Assembly: GCA_963824395.1 (NCBI GenBank)
Contig: CAWGPF010000004.1
Span: 1-64,000, forward strand
Length of the DNA: 64,000 bases
Direction: 5' to 3'
DNA from: 13-2-20CM-66-19 sp963824395
GTDB taxonomy: Bacteria; Pseudomonadota; Gammaproteobacteria; Steroidobacterales; Steroidobacteraceae
The notes under the pieces are model-generated. The model had not been told where the DNA came from, searched no databases, and saw only the letters and a program-made list of their open reading frames with translations. Numbering within the stretch: the stretch's first letter is position 1; each line of letters opens with the position of its first letter. The position numbers and the translations under genes are program-made. Below, one piece after another: positions 48,328 to 59,682 of the stretch.

Positions 48328-49218
48328 ATGCGAAGCGGCATCCTGCTGCTCGACAAGCCGCTCGGGCTTTCCTCGAATGCCGCCCTGCAGCGCGTGCGCA
48401 CGCTCTTTGACCGCGTGAAGGCCGGCCACGTCGGCAGCCTCGACCCCCTGGCGACCGGGATGCTGCCGGTGTGCCTGGGGGAGGCCACCAAGATCGCCGG
48501 CGACATCCTCGCGGGACGCAAGCGCTACCGCTTCACCATTGCGCTCGGCAGCGCCACCAGCACCGGGGATACCGAGGGCGAAGTGACGCAGCGCGCCGCG
48601 CTGCCGCTGCTGCAGGAGGGGCAGGTGCTCGCGGTCCTGGAGCGCTTCCGCGGCCGGCAGTTCCAGGTACCGCCGATGTATTCCGCGCTCAAGCGTGACG
48701 GGCAGCCACTCTATCGCCTGGCGCGCGCCGGGGTGACCGTGGCGCGCGCGCCGCGCAGCATCGAGCTGTACGAGCTCGCGCTTAAGGGGCTCGGCCCGGC
48801 GCATCTTGAGCTCGAGACGCTGTGCTCCAAGGGCACCTACATCCGCGTTCTCGCCGAGGACATCGCGGTCGCGCTCGGCAGCTGCGGGCACGTCGCGGCA
48901 TTGCGCCGCGTCGCCGTCGAGCCCTTCGAGCATGAGCCGATGCAGACCCTGGAGTCGCTCGAGCAGCAGAAGGCGGCAGGAGCCCCGCTGCCGCTCCTGC
49001 CCCTGGACTTCGCGTTGCAGCATCTGCCGGCGCAGCATCTGAACGTGCACGACACCGAGCGCTGCCGGCGCGGCCAGCGGGTCGGGGCTACCACGAGCGG
49101 CACGCGCGTGCGCATTTACGATGCGCAGGGGCGTTTCATGGGACTCGGCGAGGCGGACACGAGCGGCGGCCTGCAGCCGCGGCGGCTGTTCAATCTCGAC
49201 ACGCCCGAGTCCGACTGA
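48328..49218 (+). CDS. truB: tRNA pseudouridine(55) synthase TruB
   Basis: 296 residues. Catalytic Asp39 in HVGSLDPLATGMLPV; RYRFTIALGSATSTGDTEG and a C-terminal PUA-like segment. Makes pseudouridine 55 in tRNA. 17 bases after rbfA. Last of the operon before a REP-like palindrome. Confidence 0.97.
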   Translation: MRSGILLLDKPLGLSSNAALQRVRTLFDRVKAGHVGSLDPLATGMLPVCLGEATKIAGDILAGRKRYRFTIALGSATSTGDTEGEVTQRAALPLLQEGQVLAVLERFRGRQFQVPPMYSALKRDGQPLYRLARAGVTVARAPRSIELYELALKGLGPAHLELETLCSKGTYIRVLAEDIAVALGSCGHVAALRRVAVEPFEHEPMQTLESLEQQKAAGAPLPLLPLDFALQHLPAQHLNVHDTERCRRGQRVGATTSGTRVRIYDAQGRFMGLGEADTSGGLQPRRLFNLDTPESD

Positions 49219-49254
49219 GCGGGTGTTGCGCTGCTGCGGGCGCCGCAGTCAGAG

Positions 49255-49320
49255 GTTGTAGGAGTGGCGGTATCGGCGTACGGTGCGCCACGGATCCGCG
49301 GCCGCCGCGCTCCTACGCAA
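49255..49320. repeat. REP-like palindrome with GTAG foot
   Basis: GTAGGAGTGGCGG (49258-49270) pairs with CCGCCGCGCTCCTAC (49302-49316) with a small bulge, across a 31-base centre. A GTAG foot with GTAGGAG head is the mark of REP elements mobilised by RAYT (TnpA-REP) enzymes in related genera. Only one clear copy was noted here. Confidence 0.55.
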
Positions 49321-49363
49321 CCACAACTCCAACAAAGCTCATCCCATTTTCAGGAGATTTCCT

Positions 49364-49813
49364 ATGACTGCCCTCACCCGCAGCCTTTGTGTTCTTGGCA
49401 CCCTGTGCGCGCTCAGCGCCACCACTTCCCCGGCCCTGGCCGACGGCCGTAACTGGAATGACGGTCCGGTCCTCAACGTGTCCGCCATCCGCACCCTCGA
49501 TGGTCACTTTGATGACTACATGAGATGGCTCGCGACCGGCTTCAAGAAGCAGGAAGAGGCAGCCAAGAAGGCAGGACTCATCCTTTCCTATCGCGTACTG
49601 GTCGCCGAGCCGCGCAGCCCGAACGATCCGGATATCTACCTGGTGGTCGAGTACAAGAACTGGGCGGCCCTCGATGGCCTGGGCGGCAAGTTCGATGCGC
49701 TCAGCACCCAGACCGAAGGCTCACCGGAAAAGGCAGCGCAAGGTTCAGCCGAGCGCGGCAAGATCCGCACGATTCTGGGCTCGCAGACGATGCAGGAAGC
49801 GCTCCTGAAGTAA
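49364..49813 (+). CDS. small exported protein of unknown function
   Basis: 149 residues from ATG 49364 (CAGGAG nine bases before). Signal peptide (LCVLGTLCALSATTSPALA). The mature protein (VLNVSAIRTLDGHFDDYMRWLATG, YRVLVAEPRSPNDPDIYLVVEYKNWAALDG) has the ferredoxin-like beta-alpha pattern of dimeric alpha-beta barrel (Dabb/EthD-like) domains. Probably periplasmic. Function unknown. Confidence 0.7.
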   Translation: MTALTRSLCVLGTLCALSATTSPALADGRNWNDGPVLNVSAIRTLDGHFDDYMRWLATGFKKQEEAAKKAGLILSYRVLVAEPRSPNDPDIYLVVEYKNWAALDGLGGKFDALSTQTEGSPEKAAQGSAERGKIRTILGSQTMQEALLK

Positions 49814-49950
49814 GGCTCGGGGCCCGGCCCGCCGGGCGGCCCCCTAAGCGGGGCCGCGCGGCGGGGGCGGGCGCGAATGTTCCTGGCGCCCGGACGTCCC
49901 GCGGGCAGGACCCGCCCCCTTAAATCCTCAGGACTTAAGCGCCCCGGAGC

Positions 49951-49980
49951 TTGTCGGCGGGGCGGTCTGCCGTATAGAAT
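49951..49980 (+). promoter_or_regulatory. sigma-70 promoter of rpsO
   Basis: TTGTCG (49951-49956), 18-base spacer, TAGAAT (49975-49980); or TATAGA (49973-49978) with a 16-base spacer. About 50 bases before rpsO. Confidence 0.55.
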
Positions 49981-50030
49981 TGGCGGCTTACCAAAAGGCT
50001 CTTAAGACAAGCAGTTAGGACAATCGCGCA

Positions 50031-50300
50031 ATGGCTTTAACCAGCGAGAAAAAGGGCGGCATCCTCGCCCAGTTCCGCCGTGACCCCGCCGATACCGGTT
50101 CGCCGGAAGTGCAGGTCGCGCTCCTCTCCGAGCGCATCAACGGACTCGGTGAGCATTTCACCGCGCACAAGCGCGATCACTCCTCGCGTCGCGGGCTGGT
50201 GAAGCTCGTGAACCAGCGCCGCAAGCTCCTCGATTACCTCAGAGCCACGAAACCCGAGAAGTACCAGGAGCTCGTCGAGCGCCTGGGGCTTCGCCGCTAG
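50031..50300 (+). CDS. rpsO: ribosomal protein S15
   Basis: 89 residues, exact usual length. Conserved FRRDPADTGSPEVQVALL and HKRDHSSRRGLVKLVNQRRKLLDYL bind 16S rRNA helices 20-22. Usual neighbour of pnp. In other gammaproteobacteria S15 binds its own leader; not tested here. Confidence 0.98.
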   Translation: MALTSEKKGGILAQFRRDPADTGSPEVQVALLSERINGLGEHFTAHKRDHSSRRGLVKLVNQRRKLLDYLRATKPEKYQELVERLGLRR

Positions 50301-50309
50301 AAACGTACA

Positions 50310-50344
50310 GGGCCGCCGTCACCAAGACGCGGCCCTTTCGTTTT
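50310..50344 (+). terminator. Rho-independent terminator between rpsO and pnp
   Basis: Stem GGGCCGC (50310-50316) with GCGGCCC (50329-50335), 12-base loop, then TTTCGTTTT. Separates rpsO from pnp and sets their ratio. Confidence 0.8.
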
Positions 50345-50377
50345 CACCTTCCGAATTCACTCTTTGAGGTATTGACC

Positions 50378-52465
<2,088 letters not shown>

Positions 52466-52510
52466 AGCGGGCCGCGCCTTCGAGGCTTACGCGAGCGGCG
52501 CGGTCAGCCC

Positions 52511-52840
52511 CTAGGGGCCGCGCCCGTTCTGGCTCGCGAACTGCCGCAGGCTCTGCTCCAGGTAGTTGCCGACCATGGCGCGCGTCGTGCCGCCGTAGGA
52601 ACGGATGACCTGGGAGAGAAAGTCGCGGCTCATGAGCGGTTCGCCGTCATGCTCCTGTTCCGCGATGACCTGCAGCAGGATGCTGCGGGTGATGTCGGTC
52701 TGAGACTTTTTGTCGATGACCGCGAAGTCGATGCGCTCGACCACCAGGCGCCGGATGTCGGCGAGCGTGATATAGCGACTCTCCACTGTGTCGTACAAGC
52801 GCCGGTTCGGATATTTTTTAATCGTGCGCGCGTCACTCAT
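52511..52840 (-). CDS. phaR: polyhydroxyalkanoate synthesis regulator PhaR
   Basis: 109 residues from ATG 52840 (GGGAG upstream). The PHB/PHA accumulation regulator DNA-binding domain is plain: RTIKKYPNRRLYDTVESRYITLADI and VVERIDFAVIDKKSQTDITRSILLQVIAEQE. It represses phasin genes and binds PHA granules. It implies storage of PHA in this organism, though no phaC or phasin gene is in view. Confidence 0.92.
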   Translation of the reverse strand: MSDARTIKKYPNRRLYDTVESRYITLADIRRLVVERIDFAVIDKKSQTDITRSILLQVIAEQEHDGEPLMSRDFLSQVIRSYGGTTRAMVGNYLEQSLRQFASQNGRGP

Positions 52841-52965
52841 CGGAGCTCCCTCACTTATGTGGTTGTTATTGCACCTTCCATAGTGCGGGCGTTTCACATA
52901 TACCTTATTACACTGCCGCAGGCGCGGCCACCGCTGTGCGGCAAAACTGCCGTTGTAATTTTATG

Positions 52966-53829
52966 TTAGGCGGCGCGTACCTCGCGCACGCCCTGCAATG
53001 TCCTGATATCCCAGTGCCGGACGGCCCACTCGAGGATCCGCCCCACCGGCTCAAGCTCAAGCTTAGGCTCGGGAGCCTGCTGCAGCAATGTCAGGACTTC
53101 CACGAGCTGGGCGCCGGCGCGGGCGGGCGCCAGCGCCACCGAACGGCGTGACTTGGCGAGCTTGGCCCCATCGGGCTCGGTCACGAGCGGCAGGTGCGCG
53201 TAGCGGGGCCGGGGAAGGCCGAGCGCGTGCTGCAGTGCAATCTGCCAGGGCGTGCTGTCGAGGAGGTCCGCGCCGCGCACCACGTCCGAAACCCCCTGCT
53301 GCGCGTCGTCCACCACCACCGCGAGCTGGTAGGCGATCGTGCCGTCGCGGCGGCGCACGATGACGTCCCCGAGGGTGCCGAGGTCAAAGCGGCACTCCCC
53401 CTGCAGGCGATCGGCGAAGCCAAGCGACCCCGCCTCGACGCGGAAGCGCTCGGCCGTGGGGCCCGGGGACTTCGGGCCGGTGCGGCAGGTGCCCGGGTAG
53501 CCGCGCTCGGAAGCCAGTTCGCGCCGCGAACAGCTGCAGGGAAAGGTGAGTCCGCCGGCGCGCAGCTCCCCGAGCGCGCGCTCGTAATACGCCTGGCGCG
53601 TGCTTTGGCGCACGAGCGGTCCGTCCCACTCGAGGCCGAAGGCGGCAAGCATCGCGAGCATGCCCGCCTCGGCGCCCGGCACGATGCGCCCGCGGTCGAG
53701 GTCCTCGATGCGCACCAGCCAGCGGCCGCCGGCCGCACGGGCATCGAGGAAGCTGCCGAGGGCGCACAGGAGTGAGCCCAGGTGCAGGGCGCCGGTGGGC
53801 GAGGGGGCGAAGCGCCCTACGTAGGGCAG
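52966..53829 (-). CDS. gluQRS: glutamyl-Q tRNA(Asp) synthetase
   Basis: About 287 residues if begun at CTG 53829. The start of the fold is clear in frame: YVGRFAPSPTGALHLGSLLC (HIGH-type motif HLGS), then WLVRIEDLDRGR. It goes on to the zinc Cys in FPCSCSRREL and GTCRTGP and to GAKLAKS (KMSKS-type). Charges glutamate onto queuosine of tRNA-Asp. No ATG, GTG or TTG exists in frame between dksA and the HLGS motif. GTG 53715 would remove the active site, so a rare start (CTG or ATC) or an upstream frameshift is implied. Lies 34 bases after dksA, as often in this group. Confidence 0.85.
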   Translation of the reverse strand: MPYVGRFAPSPTGALHLGSLLCALGSFLDARAAGGRWLVRIEDLDRGRIVPGAEAGMLAMLAAFGLEWDGPLVRQSTRQAYYERALGELRAGGLTFPCSCSRRELASERGYPGTCRTGPKSPGPTAERFRVEAGSLGFADRLQGECRFDLGTLGDVIVRRRDGTIAYQLAVVVDDAQQGVSDVVRGADLLDSTPWQIALQHALGLPRPRYAHLPLVTEPDGAKLAKSRRSVALAPARAGAQLVEVLTLLQQAPEPKLELEPVGRILEWAVRHWDIRTLQGVREVRAA

Positions 53830-53863
53830 GGGCGCGCCAGCGGCGCGCCCGGCGGCGGCTGTC

Positions 53864-54613
53864 TCAGCGGTAACGATCGTCGCGGTCGCCGTACTGGCGT
53901 TCGCGCCGCTCGCGCCGCTCCTGCGCCTCGATGCTCAAGGTGGCGACGGGCCGCGCCTCGAGGCGCTTGATGCCGATCTCCTCGCCGGTCTCCAGGCAGT
54001 AACCGTAGGAGCCGTCCTCGATGCGCTTGAGCGCCTCGTCGATCTTGCGGATCAGCTTGCGTTCGCGATCGCGCGTGCGCAGCTCCAGGCTGAACTCTTC
54101 TTCCTGGGTGGCGCGGTCATTGGGGTCGGGGAAGTTGGCCGCCTCGTCCTTCATGTGCGAGACGGTGCGGTCGACCTCGACCATGAGGTCGCGCTTCCAG
54201 CTGTTGAGAATGCTGCGGAAGTGCTCGAGCTGCTCCTTGCTCATGTACTGCTCGCCGCGCTTGACGATGTACGGCTGTACATTGCGCGGGCCGGCGAGCA
54301 GGCTGCCGGGCTCCAGGGACTCCGACTCGTCGGCATCGCCGCTGGTGGCGAGCGGCACGGCGCGCGCCGCGGGCATGGCGACGGCTGTCGCTGCGCGGGC
54401 GAGGGGCTTCTTCAGTTCGAGCTCCGCGGGGGCGACGCCGGGAGCGGCGGGCTTCTTGGCCGCGGGGGTCGCCGCGGCCGCCTTGCGCACCTGTGCGCTC
54501 ACCGGGCGCGGACGCGCCGCCTCGGGCTTGCGGGCGAGGGGCTTGCGGGCCGGCGGCCGGCTCACTGGCTTCTTGCCCTTTGCGGACTTCGGCGCAGGTT
54601 TCTTAGCCGCCAT
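53864..54613 (-). CDS. dksA: RNA polymerase-binding factor DksA with long N-terminal extension
   Basis: 249 residues, against about 150 in E. coli. ATG 54613 has GAGGAG six bases before. The first 105 residues are a Lys/Ala/Pro-rich basic extension. The core has the coiled-coil tip DPNDRA (Asp163, Asp166, Ala168) that works with ppGpp. The zinc finger keeps only Cys206; the other three positions are Thr209, Ser227 and Ala230, so zinc is unlikely to bind. GIKRLEARPVATL around it is conserved. Related orders have similar long, Cys-poor DksA. Expected to control rRNA and amino-acid genes in the stringent response. Confidence 0.93.
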   Translation of the reverse strand: MAAKKPAPKSAKGKKPVSRPPARKPLARKPEAARPRPVSAQVRKAAAATPAAKKPAAPGVAPAELELKKPLARAATAVAMPAARAVPLATSGDADESESLEPGSLLAGPRNVQPYIVKRGEQYMSKEQLEHFRSILNSWKRDLMVEVDRTVSHMKDEAANFPDPNDRATQEEEFSLELRTRDRERKLIRKIDEALKRIEDGSYGYCLETGEEIGIKRLEARPVATLSIEAQERRERRERQYGDRDDRYR

Positions 54614-54784
54614 CAATGACTCCTCGGTCGGTCCGGCCTCGTTTAAAGAACGCGCGATTATACCGGCGCACTTGGGGCTGTACAGTGCCGTAACGAATGC
54701 GAAATTTCCGGCCTGAAAAGGCCTTGAGCGCCAAGGGCCAGCGGCCGTTTCTTAAGGCCGCGGCACACCCGGGCGCCGGCTGGC

Positions 54785-55180
54785 TCAGGGGAGCATGACC
54801 GCGGGTGCCGGCTGCCAGCCGCTCTGTCGGCGCTCTGCGACAACGCTGGTGTAGATGCCGCCACGCACGTTGAAGCGCGCGGTGAGGCGCAGGAAGCGCG
54901 CCCGCACGGCCGCGTTCAGGTGATCGGCGATCTCGTTGGTCACGGCCTCGTGGAAGGCACCGCGATCGCGGAACGACCAGACATACAGCTTCAGTGATTT
55001 CAGCTCCACGCACAGCGCATCGGGCACGTACTCGAGCTCCAGGGTCGCAAAATCCGGCTGGCCGGTGCGCGGGCACAGGCAGGTGAACTCCGGAATCTGC
55101 ATGCGGATCGTGTAGTCGCGCGAGGCGGCCGGATTCGGAAAAGTCTCAAGCTCACGGGTGGGCGCTGTCGGCATATTCAT
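54785..55180 (-). CDS. queF: 7-cyano-7-deazaguanine reductase QueF
   Basis: 131 residues, short (type I) form. Nucleophile Cys36 and acid Asp43 in CLCPRTGQPDF; conserved ELKSLKLYVWSFRDRGAFHE binds substrate and NADPH. Makes preQ1 for queuosine, the same modified base that GluQRS (encoded nearby) acts on. Divergent from smc. Confidence 0.95.
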   Translation of the reverse strand: MNMPTAPTRELETFPNPAASRDYTIRMQIPEFTCLCPRTGQPDFATLELEYVPDALCVELKSLKLYVWSFRDRGAFHEAVTNEIADHLNAAVRARFLRLTARFNVRGGIYTSVVAERRQSGWQPAPAVMLP

Positions 55181-55232
55181 CTACACTACACCATCCTCTG
55201 AGGACCTGAAGTAAGGGCGGAAGTAACACGAG

Positions 55233-58200
55233 ATGCGGCTGACCAAGATCAAGCTCGCCGGCTTCAAGTCCTTCGTCGATCCGACCCAAATCAACTTCCC
55301 CAGCAATCTCACCGGTGTCGTGGGCCCGAACGGCTGCGGCAAGTCGAACGTCATCGACGCGGTGCGCTGGGTCATGGGGGAGCTGTCCGCCAAGCACCTG
55401 CGCGGGGACAACATGGCGGACGTGGTCTTCAACGGCTCTGCCGCCCGCAAGCCCGTCGGCACCGCCTCCGTGGAGCTCGTGTTCGACAACGGTGATGGCA
55501 AGATCGGCGGCGCCTACGCCGGCTTCAGTGAGATTTCGCTCAAGCGCCAGGTGTCGCGCGACGGTACCTCGGCTTACTTCATCAACGGCGGCCGCTGCCG
55601 GCGCAAGGACATCACTAACCTCTTCCTCGGCACCGGCCTGGGCTCGCGCAGCTACGCGATCATCGAGCAGGGCATGATCTCGCGCGTCATCGATGCTAAG
55701 GCCGAGGACATGCGCGCGTTCGTGGAGGAGGCCGCCGGGATCTCGCGCTACAAGGAGCGCCGCAAGGAGACCGAGGCGCGCATCGCCGATACCCGCGAGA
55801 ACCTCGAGCGCCTGCAGGACGTGCGCGATGAGGTGGAAAAGCAGATCCGCCACCTGCAGCGCCAGGCCGCGACCGCGCGGCGCTACCAGGGGCTGAAGGA
55901 GCAGGAGCGGCGCCTGACCGCCGAGGTGCTGGCGCTGAAGCTGCGCGACCTCGACTCCGGCGCGGAAGTCCACGATGCCGCCGTGCGCGCGCGCGAACTG
56001 ACCATGCAGGCGGCGCTCAGCGAGCAGCGCGCCGCGGAGGCGGCCATCGAGCGCGAGCGTACCGAGCATCAGGTGCGCGCCGAGGCGCTCGGGGCCGTGC
56101 AGGCGCGCTACTACGAGGTCGGCGCCGACATCTCGCGCCTCGAGCAGGCGATCGAACACACCCGCGAACTGCGCGAACGCCAGCACGCCGATCTCACCCA
56201 GACACACGCCACCCTGAGTGAGCTCGGCAGCCACATCGAGCGTGACGAAGCGCAGCTTGCGGGCCTGCGCGAGGAGCTCGCAGCGCTCACCCCCGAGCTC
56301 GAGCACGCCCAGCGGGCCGAGAGCCACGCCGCCGCCGCGCTCGAGGCCGCCGAGCGGGCGCTCGCGGAGTGGCAGCAGCGCTGGGAAAGCCACACCCAGG
56401 CGGCAAGCGCCGCCGAGCAGGTGAGCCAGGTCGAACGCGCCCGCATCGAGCAGCTCGAGAACCAGCTGCGGCGCCTCAGCGCCCAGGCCCAGCGCCTGAG
56501 CGAGGAGCGCGAGGCGGTGAGTGCGGCGGATCCCGGGAACGAGCTGCATGCGTTGAGCGACGAGGAGGGCACGGCACGCGAGCGCAGTGAACATCTGACC
56601 CAGGCCCTCGCCGCCGGCCACGAGCGCGTGCAGGAGCTGCGCGGCGCGCAGCTGGAGGCCGAGCGCGAGCTCGAGCGTGCGCGCGGGGCGCGCGAGGCGG
56701 CACGTGCGGAGCTGACTTCGCTCGAGGCGCTGCAGGCTGCCGCGCTCAGTGATCACGCCGGTGAGACGGCCGCGTGGCTCGGTGCTGCGGGGCTCGCCCG
56801 CCAGCCGCGCCTCGCCACCGCGCTCGAAGTCGAAGCGGGCTGGGAGCGGGCGGTCGAGACGGTACTCGGGGATTACCTCGAGGCGGTGTGCGTGACGGGG
56901 CTGGACGCGGCCGCGGCCGCGCTCGGCACGCTCAGCACCGGACGCCTGACCCTGATGGAGGTTGCCGCGGCGCCCTCGACGGTGCCGGCGGACACGCTGG
57001 CGGCGCGCGTGCGCGGGCCGGCCGCCATCGTGGCGCAGCTGTCGGGCGTGCATACGGCCGCGAGCCTGCAGCAGGCGCTCGCCGAGCGCGGCACACTCAC
57101 CCGGGGCAGCTCCTATATCACCGCGGCCGGGGAGTGGGTCGGGCGCGAATGGCTGCGGGTCAGCCGCGGCACCGACCAGCGTGCCGGCGTGCTCGAGCGC
57201 GAGCAGCGGCTGAAGGGACTGCGCACGAGCGCGGGCCGTGCGGCCGACACGGTAACGGCGGCAGAAGCGGCGCTCGCCACCGCCCGCCGTGAACTCACCG
57301 AGGCCGAGCGCGCCCGCGATGAGACGAGCGCGGGGCTGCAGCTGGCGCACCGCTCGCACGCCGATCTCGTGGCGGCGCTCAAGGCCGGGCGCAGCCGTGC
57401 CGAGGCCGCGCGTGAGCGTGGCGAGCGGCTGCTTGAGGATACGCACGAGGTCGAGCGCGAGCGTACCGCCACCGCTGAGGCCCTGGCACGCGCGCGCGCC
57501 GGGCTGGAGGGCGCCGAGCGCACGCTCGAGGAGCTTAAGAGCCGCCACGCGGGCCTCACCGAGGAGCGCGAGGCGCGCCGCGCGACGCTCAGCGCCGCCC
57601 GCGCCCAGGCGCAGGCACTGCAGGGCAGTGCGCGCGACCTGCACGTGCGCGTTGAGTCACGCCGCTCCACCGAGAGCTCGGTCGCCATCGGCATGGGGCG
57701 CATGGCTGAGCAGCGCGCCCAGCTCACGCGCCGCCGCGGGGAGCTCGAGGCCGAGCTCGCCTCGGGCGATGAGCCCATCATCCAGGCGCAGGGGCGCCTC
57801 GGGGCCGCGCTCGAGCAGCGCCTCGCGGTGGAGGGCGAACTTGCCGCGGCGCGGACGCGTCTTGAGGAGACCGAAGCTGCGCTGCGCCGGCTCGATGAGG
57901 AGCGCGTAGCGGCCGAGAGCCGGGTGCACGCGGCGCGCGAGGCGATGGACGCGGCGCGTCTCGCCGCCCAGGAGACCCATGTACGGCGCGCCGCGCTTGC
58001 CGAGCAGTTCGCCGAGACGCGTGCCGAGCTGCCGGCGGTGCTCGCCGCCCTCGCCCCCGAGGCGGACGTGCCCGGCTGGGAGCAGTCCTTGACGGACGTG
58101 CGCGCCGACATCGAGAAACTCGGGCAGGTGAATCTTGCCGCCATCGACGAGCTCGCCGCCCACACCCAGCGCAAGGAATACCTGGACAGCCAGTTCGCCG

Positions 58201-58733
58201 ACCTCAACAGTGCGCTCAGCACGCTCGAGGAGGCGATGCGCCGCATCGACAAGGAGACGCGCGCGCGCTTCGAGGATACCTTCGAGCGCATCAACACCGG
58301 GCTCAAGGACAAGTTCCCGCGCCTGTTCGGCGGCGGTCATGCCTATCTTGAGCTCGTCGGCGAGGACAAGCTCACCGCCGGGGTTGCCGTCATGGCACGT
58401 CCGCCGGGCAAGAAGAACAGCACCATCCATCTGCTGTCAGGCGGAGAGAAGGCCCTGACGGCCGTGGCGCTGGTGTTCTCCATCTTCGACCTCAATCCCG
58501 CCCCGTTCTGTCTGCTCGATGAGGTGGACGCGCCGCTCGATGAGCACAACGTCGGGCGCTTCTGCGATATCGTGCGCGAGATGTCCCAGCGCGTGCAGTT
58601 CGTGTTCATCACGCACAACAAGAGCACTATGGAGCTCGCCTCCCAGCTGATCGGAGTCACCATGCACGAGCCCGGGGTCTCGCGGCTCGTCACCGTGGAC
58701 GTGGACGAGGCTGTGCGGCTGGCGGCGGTCTGA
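55233..58733 (+). CDS. smc: chromosome segregation ATPase SMC
   Basis: 1166 residues. Walker A GPNGCGKSN near residue 32, two long coiled coils (about 170-500 and 650-1000) around the hinge (about 510-640, with LATALEVEAGWERAVETVLGDYL), ABC signature LSGGEKAL, Walker B PFCLLDEVDAPLD. Condenses and separates DNA with ScpAB. Co-transcribed with zipA. Confidence 0.97.
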   Translation: MRLTKIKLAGFKSFVDPTQINFPSNLTGVVGPNGCGKSNVIDAVRWVMGELSAKHLRGDNMADVVFNGSAARKPVGTASVELVFDNGDGKIGGAYAGFSEISLKRQVSRDGTSAYFINGGRCRRKDITNLFLGTGLGSRSYAIIEQGMISRVIDAKAEDMRAFVEEAAGISRYKERRKETEARIADTRENLERLQDVRDEVEKQIRHLQRQAATARRYQGLKEQERRLTAEVLALKLRDLDSGAEVHDAAVRARELTMQAALSEQRAAEAAIERERTEHQVRAEALGAVQARYYEVGADISRLEQAIEHTRELRERQHADLTQTHATLSELGSHIERDEAQLAGLREELAALTPELEHAQRAESHAAAALEAAERALAEWQQRWESHTQAASAAEQVSQVERARIEQLENQLRRLSAQAQRLSEEREAVSAADPGNELHALSDEEGTARERSEHLTQALAAGHERVQELRGAQLEAERELERARGAREAARAELTSLEALQAAALSDHAGETAAWLGAAGLARQPRLATALEVEAGWERAVETVLGDYLEAVCVTGLDAAAAALGTLSTGRLTLMEVAAAPSTVPADTLAARVRGPAAIVAQLSGVHTAASLQQALAERGTLTRGSSYITAAGEWVGREWLRVSRGTDQRAGVLEREQRLKGLRTSAGRAADTVTAAEAALATARRELTEAERARDETSAGLQLAHRSHADLVAALKAGRSRAEAARERGERLLEDTHEVERERTATAEALARARAGLEGAERTLEELKSRHAGLTEEREARRATLSAARAQAQALQGSARDLHVRVESRRSTESSVAIGMGRMAEQRAQLTRRRGELEAELASGDEPIIQAQGRLGAALEQRLAVEGELAAARTRLEETEAALRRLDEERVAAESRVHAAREAMDAARLAAQETHVRRAALAEQFAETRAELPAVLAALAPEADVPGWEQSLTDVRADIEKLGQVNLAAIDELAAHTQRKEYLDSQFADLNSALSTLEEAMRRIDKETRARFEDTFERINTGLKDKFPRLFGGGHAYLELVGEDKLTAGVAVMARPPGKKNSTIHLLSGGEKALTAVALVFSIFDLNPAPFCLLDEVDAPLDEHNVGRFCDIVREMSQRVQFVFITHNKSTMELASQLIGVTMHEPGVSRLVTVDVDEAVRLAAV

Positions 58734-58752
58734 CGCGCAGGTGGCACCCCTC

Positions 58753-59682
58753 ATGAGCTCCGAGCTGCGGTGGATTCTTCTCATCCTCGGGGTGCTGTTC
58801 ATCGCAGCGCTCGCGCTCTGGGAACGCCGGCGCCCGCGCCAGGCGAGCGCGAGCAGCGCCACCGAGCGACCCGCGCCGCGGGACGTGCTCGGCGACAGCG
58901 CCCCGCGCGCCCGCCAGGAGCCGCGGCTGACCCTGCCGCAGATGTCCGCGCAGCCCCACGGCGCGCAGGAACTGCCCGTCATCGAGTTCGGCGGCGCGGA
59001 GCCGGACACCGATGAGGTGCCGGTGCTGAGCGCGATCGCCCCGGACGGGAGCGCGGCGGAACTGGCGGCGGACGAGGAGGACGCACCGCCCCTGCGCACT
59101 GCGCGCACGCCGGAGCCGCCGGCGGCTGCGCAAGCCGCGCGCGCCGCGCAAGACTTTGACTACGTGCCGAAGGTAACGCCGGCGCCGCCCGCGGGCCGCA
59201 CCGCGGCCGTCCCCGAGGAGGCCTGGCCTGGCCTGCCGAGCGCCGAGCCGCCGCTGGTCGAATGGCCTCCGGATGAGGAGCGGCAGATCGTGGCGCTGCG
59301 CCTGGTCGCGGCACAGCCGCAGCGCTTCGCGGGGCGCTCGCTGCGCCAGGCGCTCGCCGCGGAAGGTTTCGTGCTCGGTCGCTTCGCCATCTTCCACAAG
59401 CCCGACGAAGCTCACCGCGCGGTGCTCTCGGCGGCGAGTCTCAATCGCCCGGGCACCTTCGATGCCGACACCATGGATTCGCAGCACTACGGCGGCCTGT
59501 CGCTGTTCGCGGTGCTTCCGGGGCCGAAGTCCCCGCCGCAGGCCTTCGATGAGCTGGTCTTCACCGCGCGCAGCCTGAATGAGCGCCTGCACGGAGTGCT
59601 GCAGGATGAGCAGGGTGGCCCGCTGACACCGGCGCGCATCGCGAGCCTGCGGGAGCGCCTGAACGGCGGAGCCGGCGCGTGA
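58753..59682 (+). CDS. zipA: cell-division protein ZipA
   Basis: 309 residues from ATG 58753 (GTG 58741 upstream in frame). N-terminal membrane anchor (ELRWILLILGVLFIAALAL), a Pro/Ala/Glu-rich linker, and a C-terminal FtsZ-binding domain with RSLRQALAAEGFVLGRFAIFHK. Links FtsZ to the membrane. GTGA overlap with ligA. Confidence 0.92.
   Translation: MSSELRWILLILGVLFIAALALWERRRPRQASASSATERPAPRDVLGDSAPRARQEPRLTLPQMSAQPHGAQELPVIEFGGAEPDTDEVPVLSAIAPDGSAAELAADEEDAPPLRTARTPEPPAAAQAARAAQDFDYVPKVTPAPPAGRTAAVPEEAWPGLPSAEPPLVEWPPDEERQIVALRLVAAQPQRFAGRSLRQALAAEGFVLGRFAIFHKPDEAHRAVLSAASLNRPGTFDADTMDSQHYGGLSLFAVLPGPKSPPQAFDELVFTARSLNERLHGVLQDEQGGPLTPARIASLRERLNGGAGA

Noticed and set aside
55152..57644. 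Long minus-strand open frame of 830 codons opposite smc
   Set aside because: In high-GC DNA the antisense of a coiled-coil gene stays open by chance. The product is a low-complexity Arg/Leu/Gly mixture with no domain, while the plus strand is a complete SMC.
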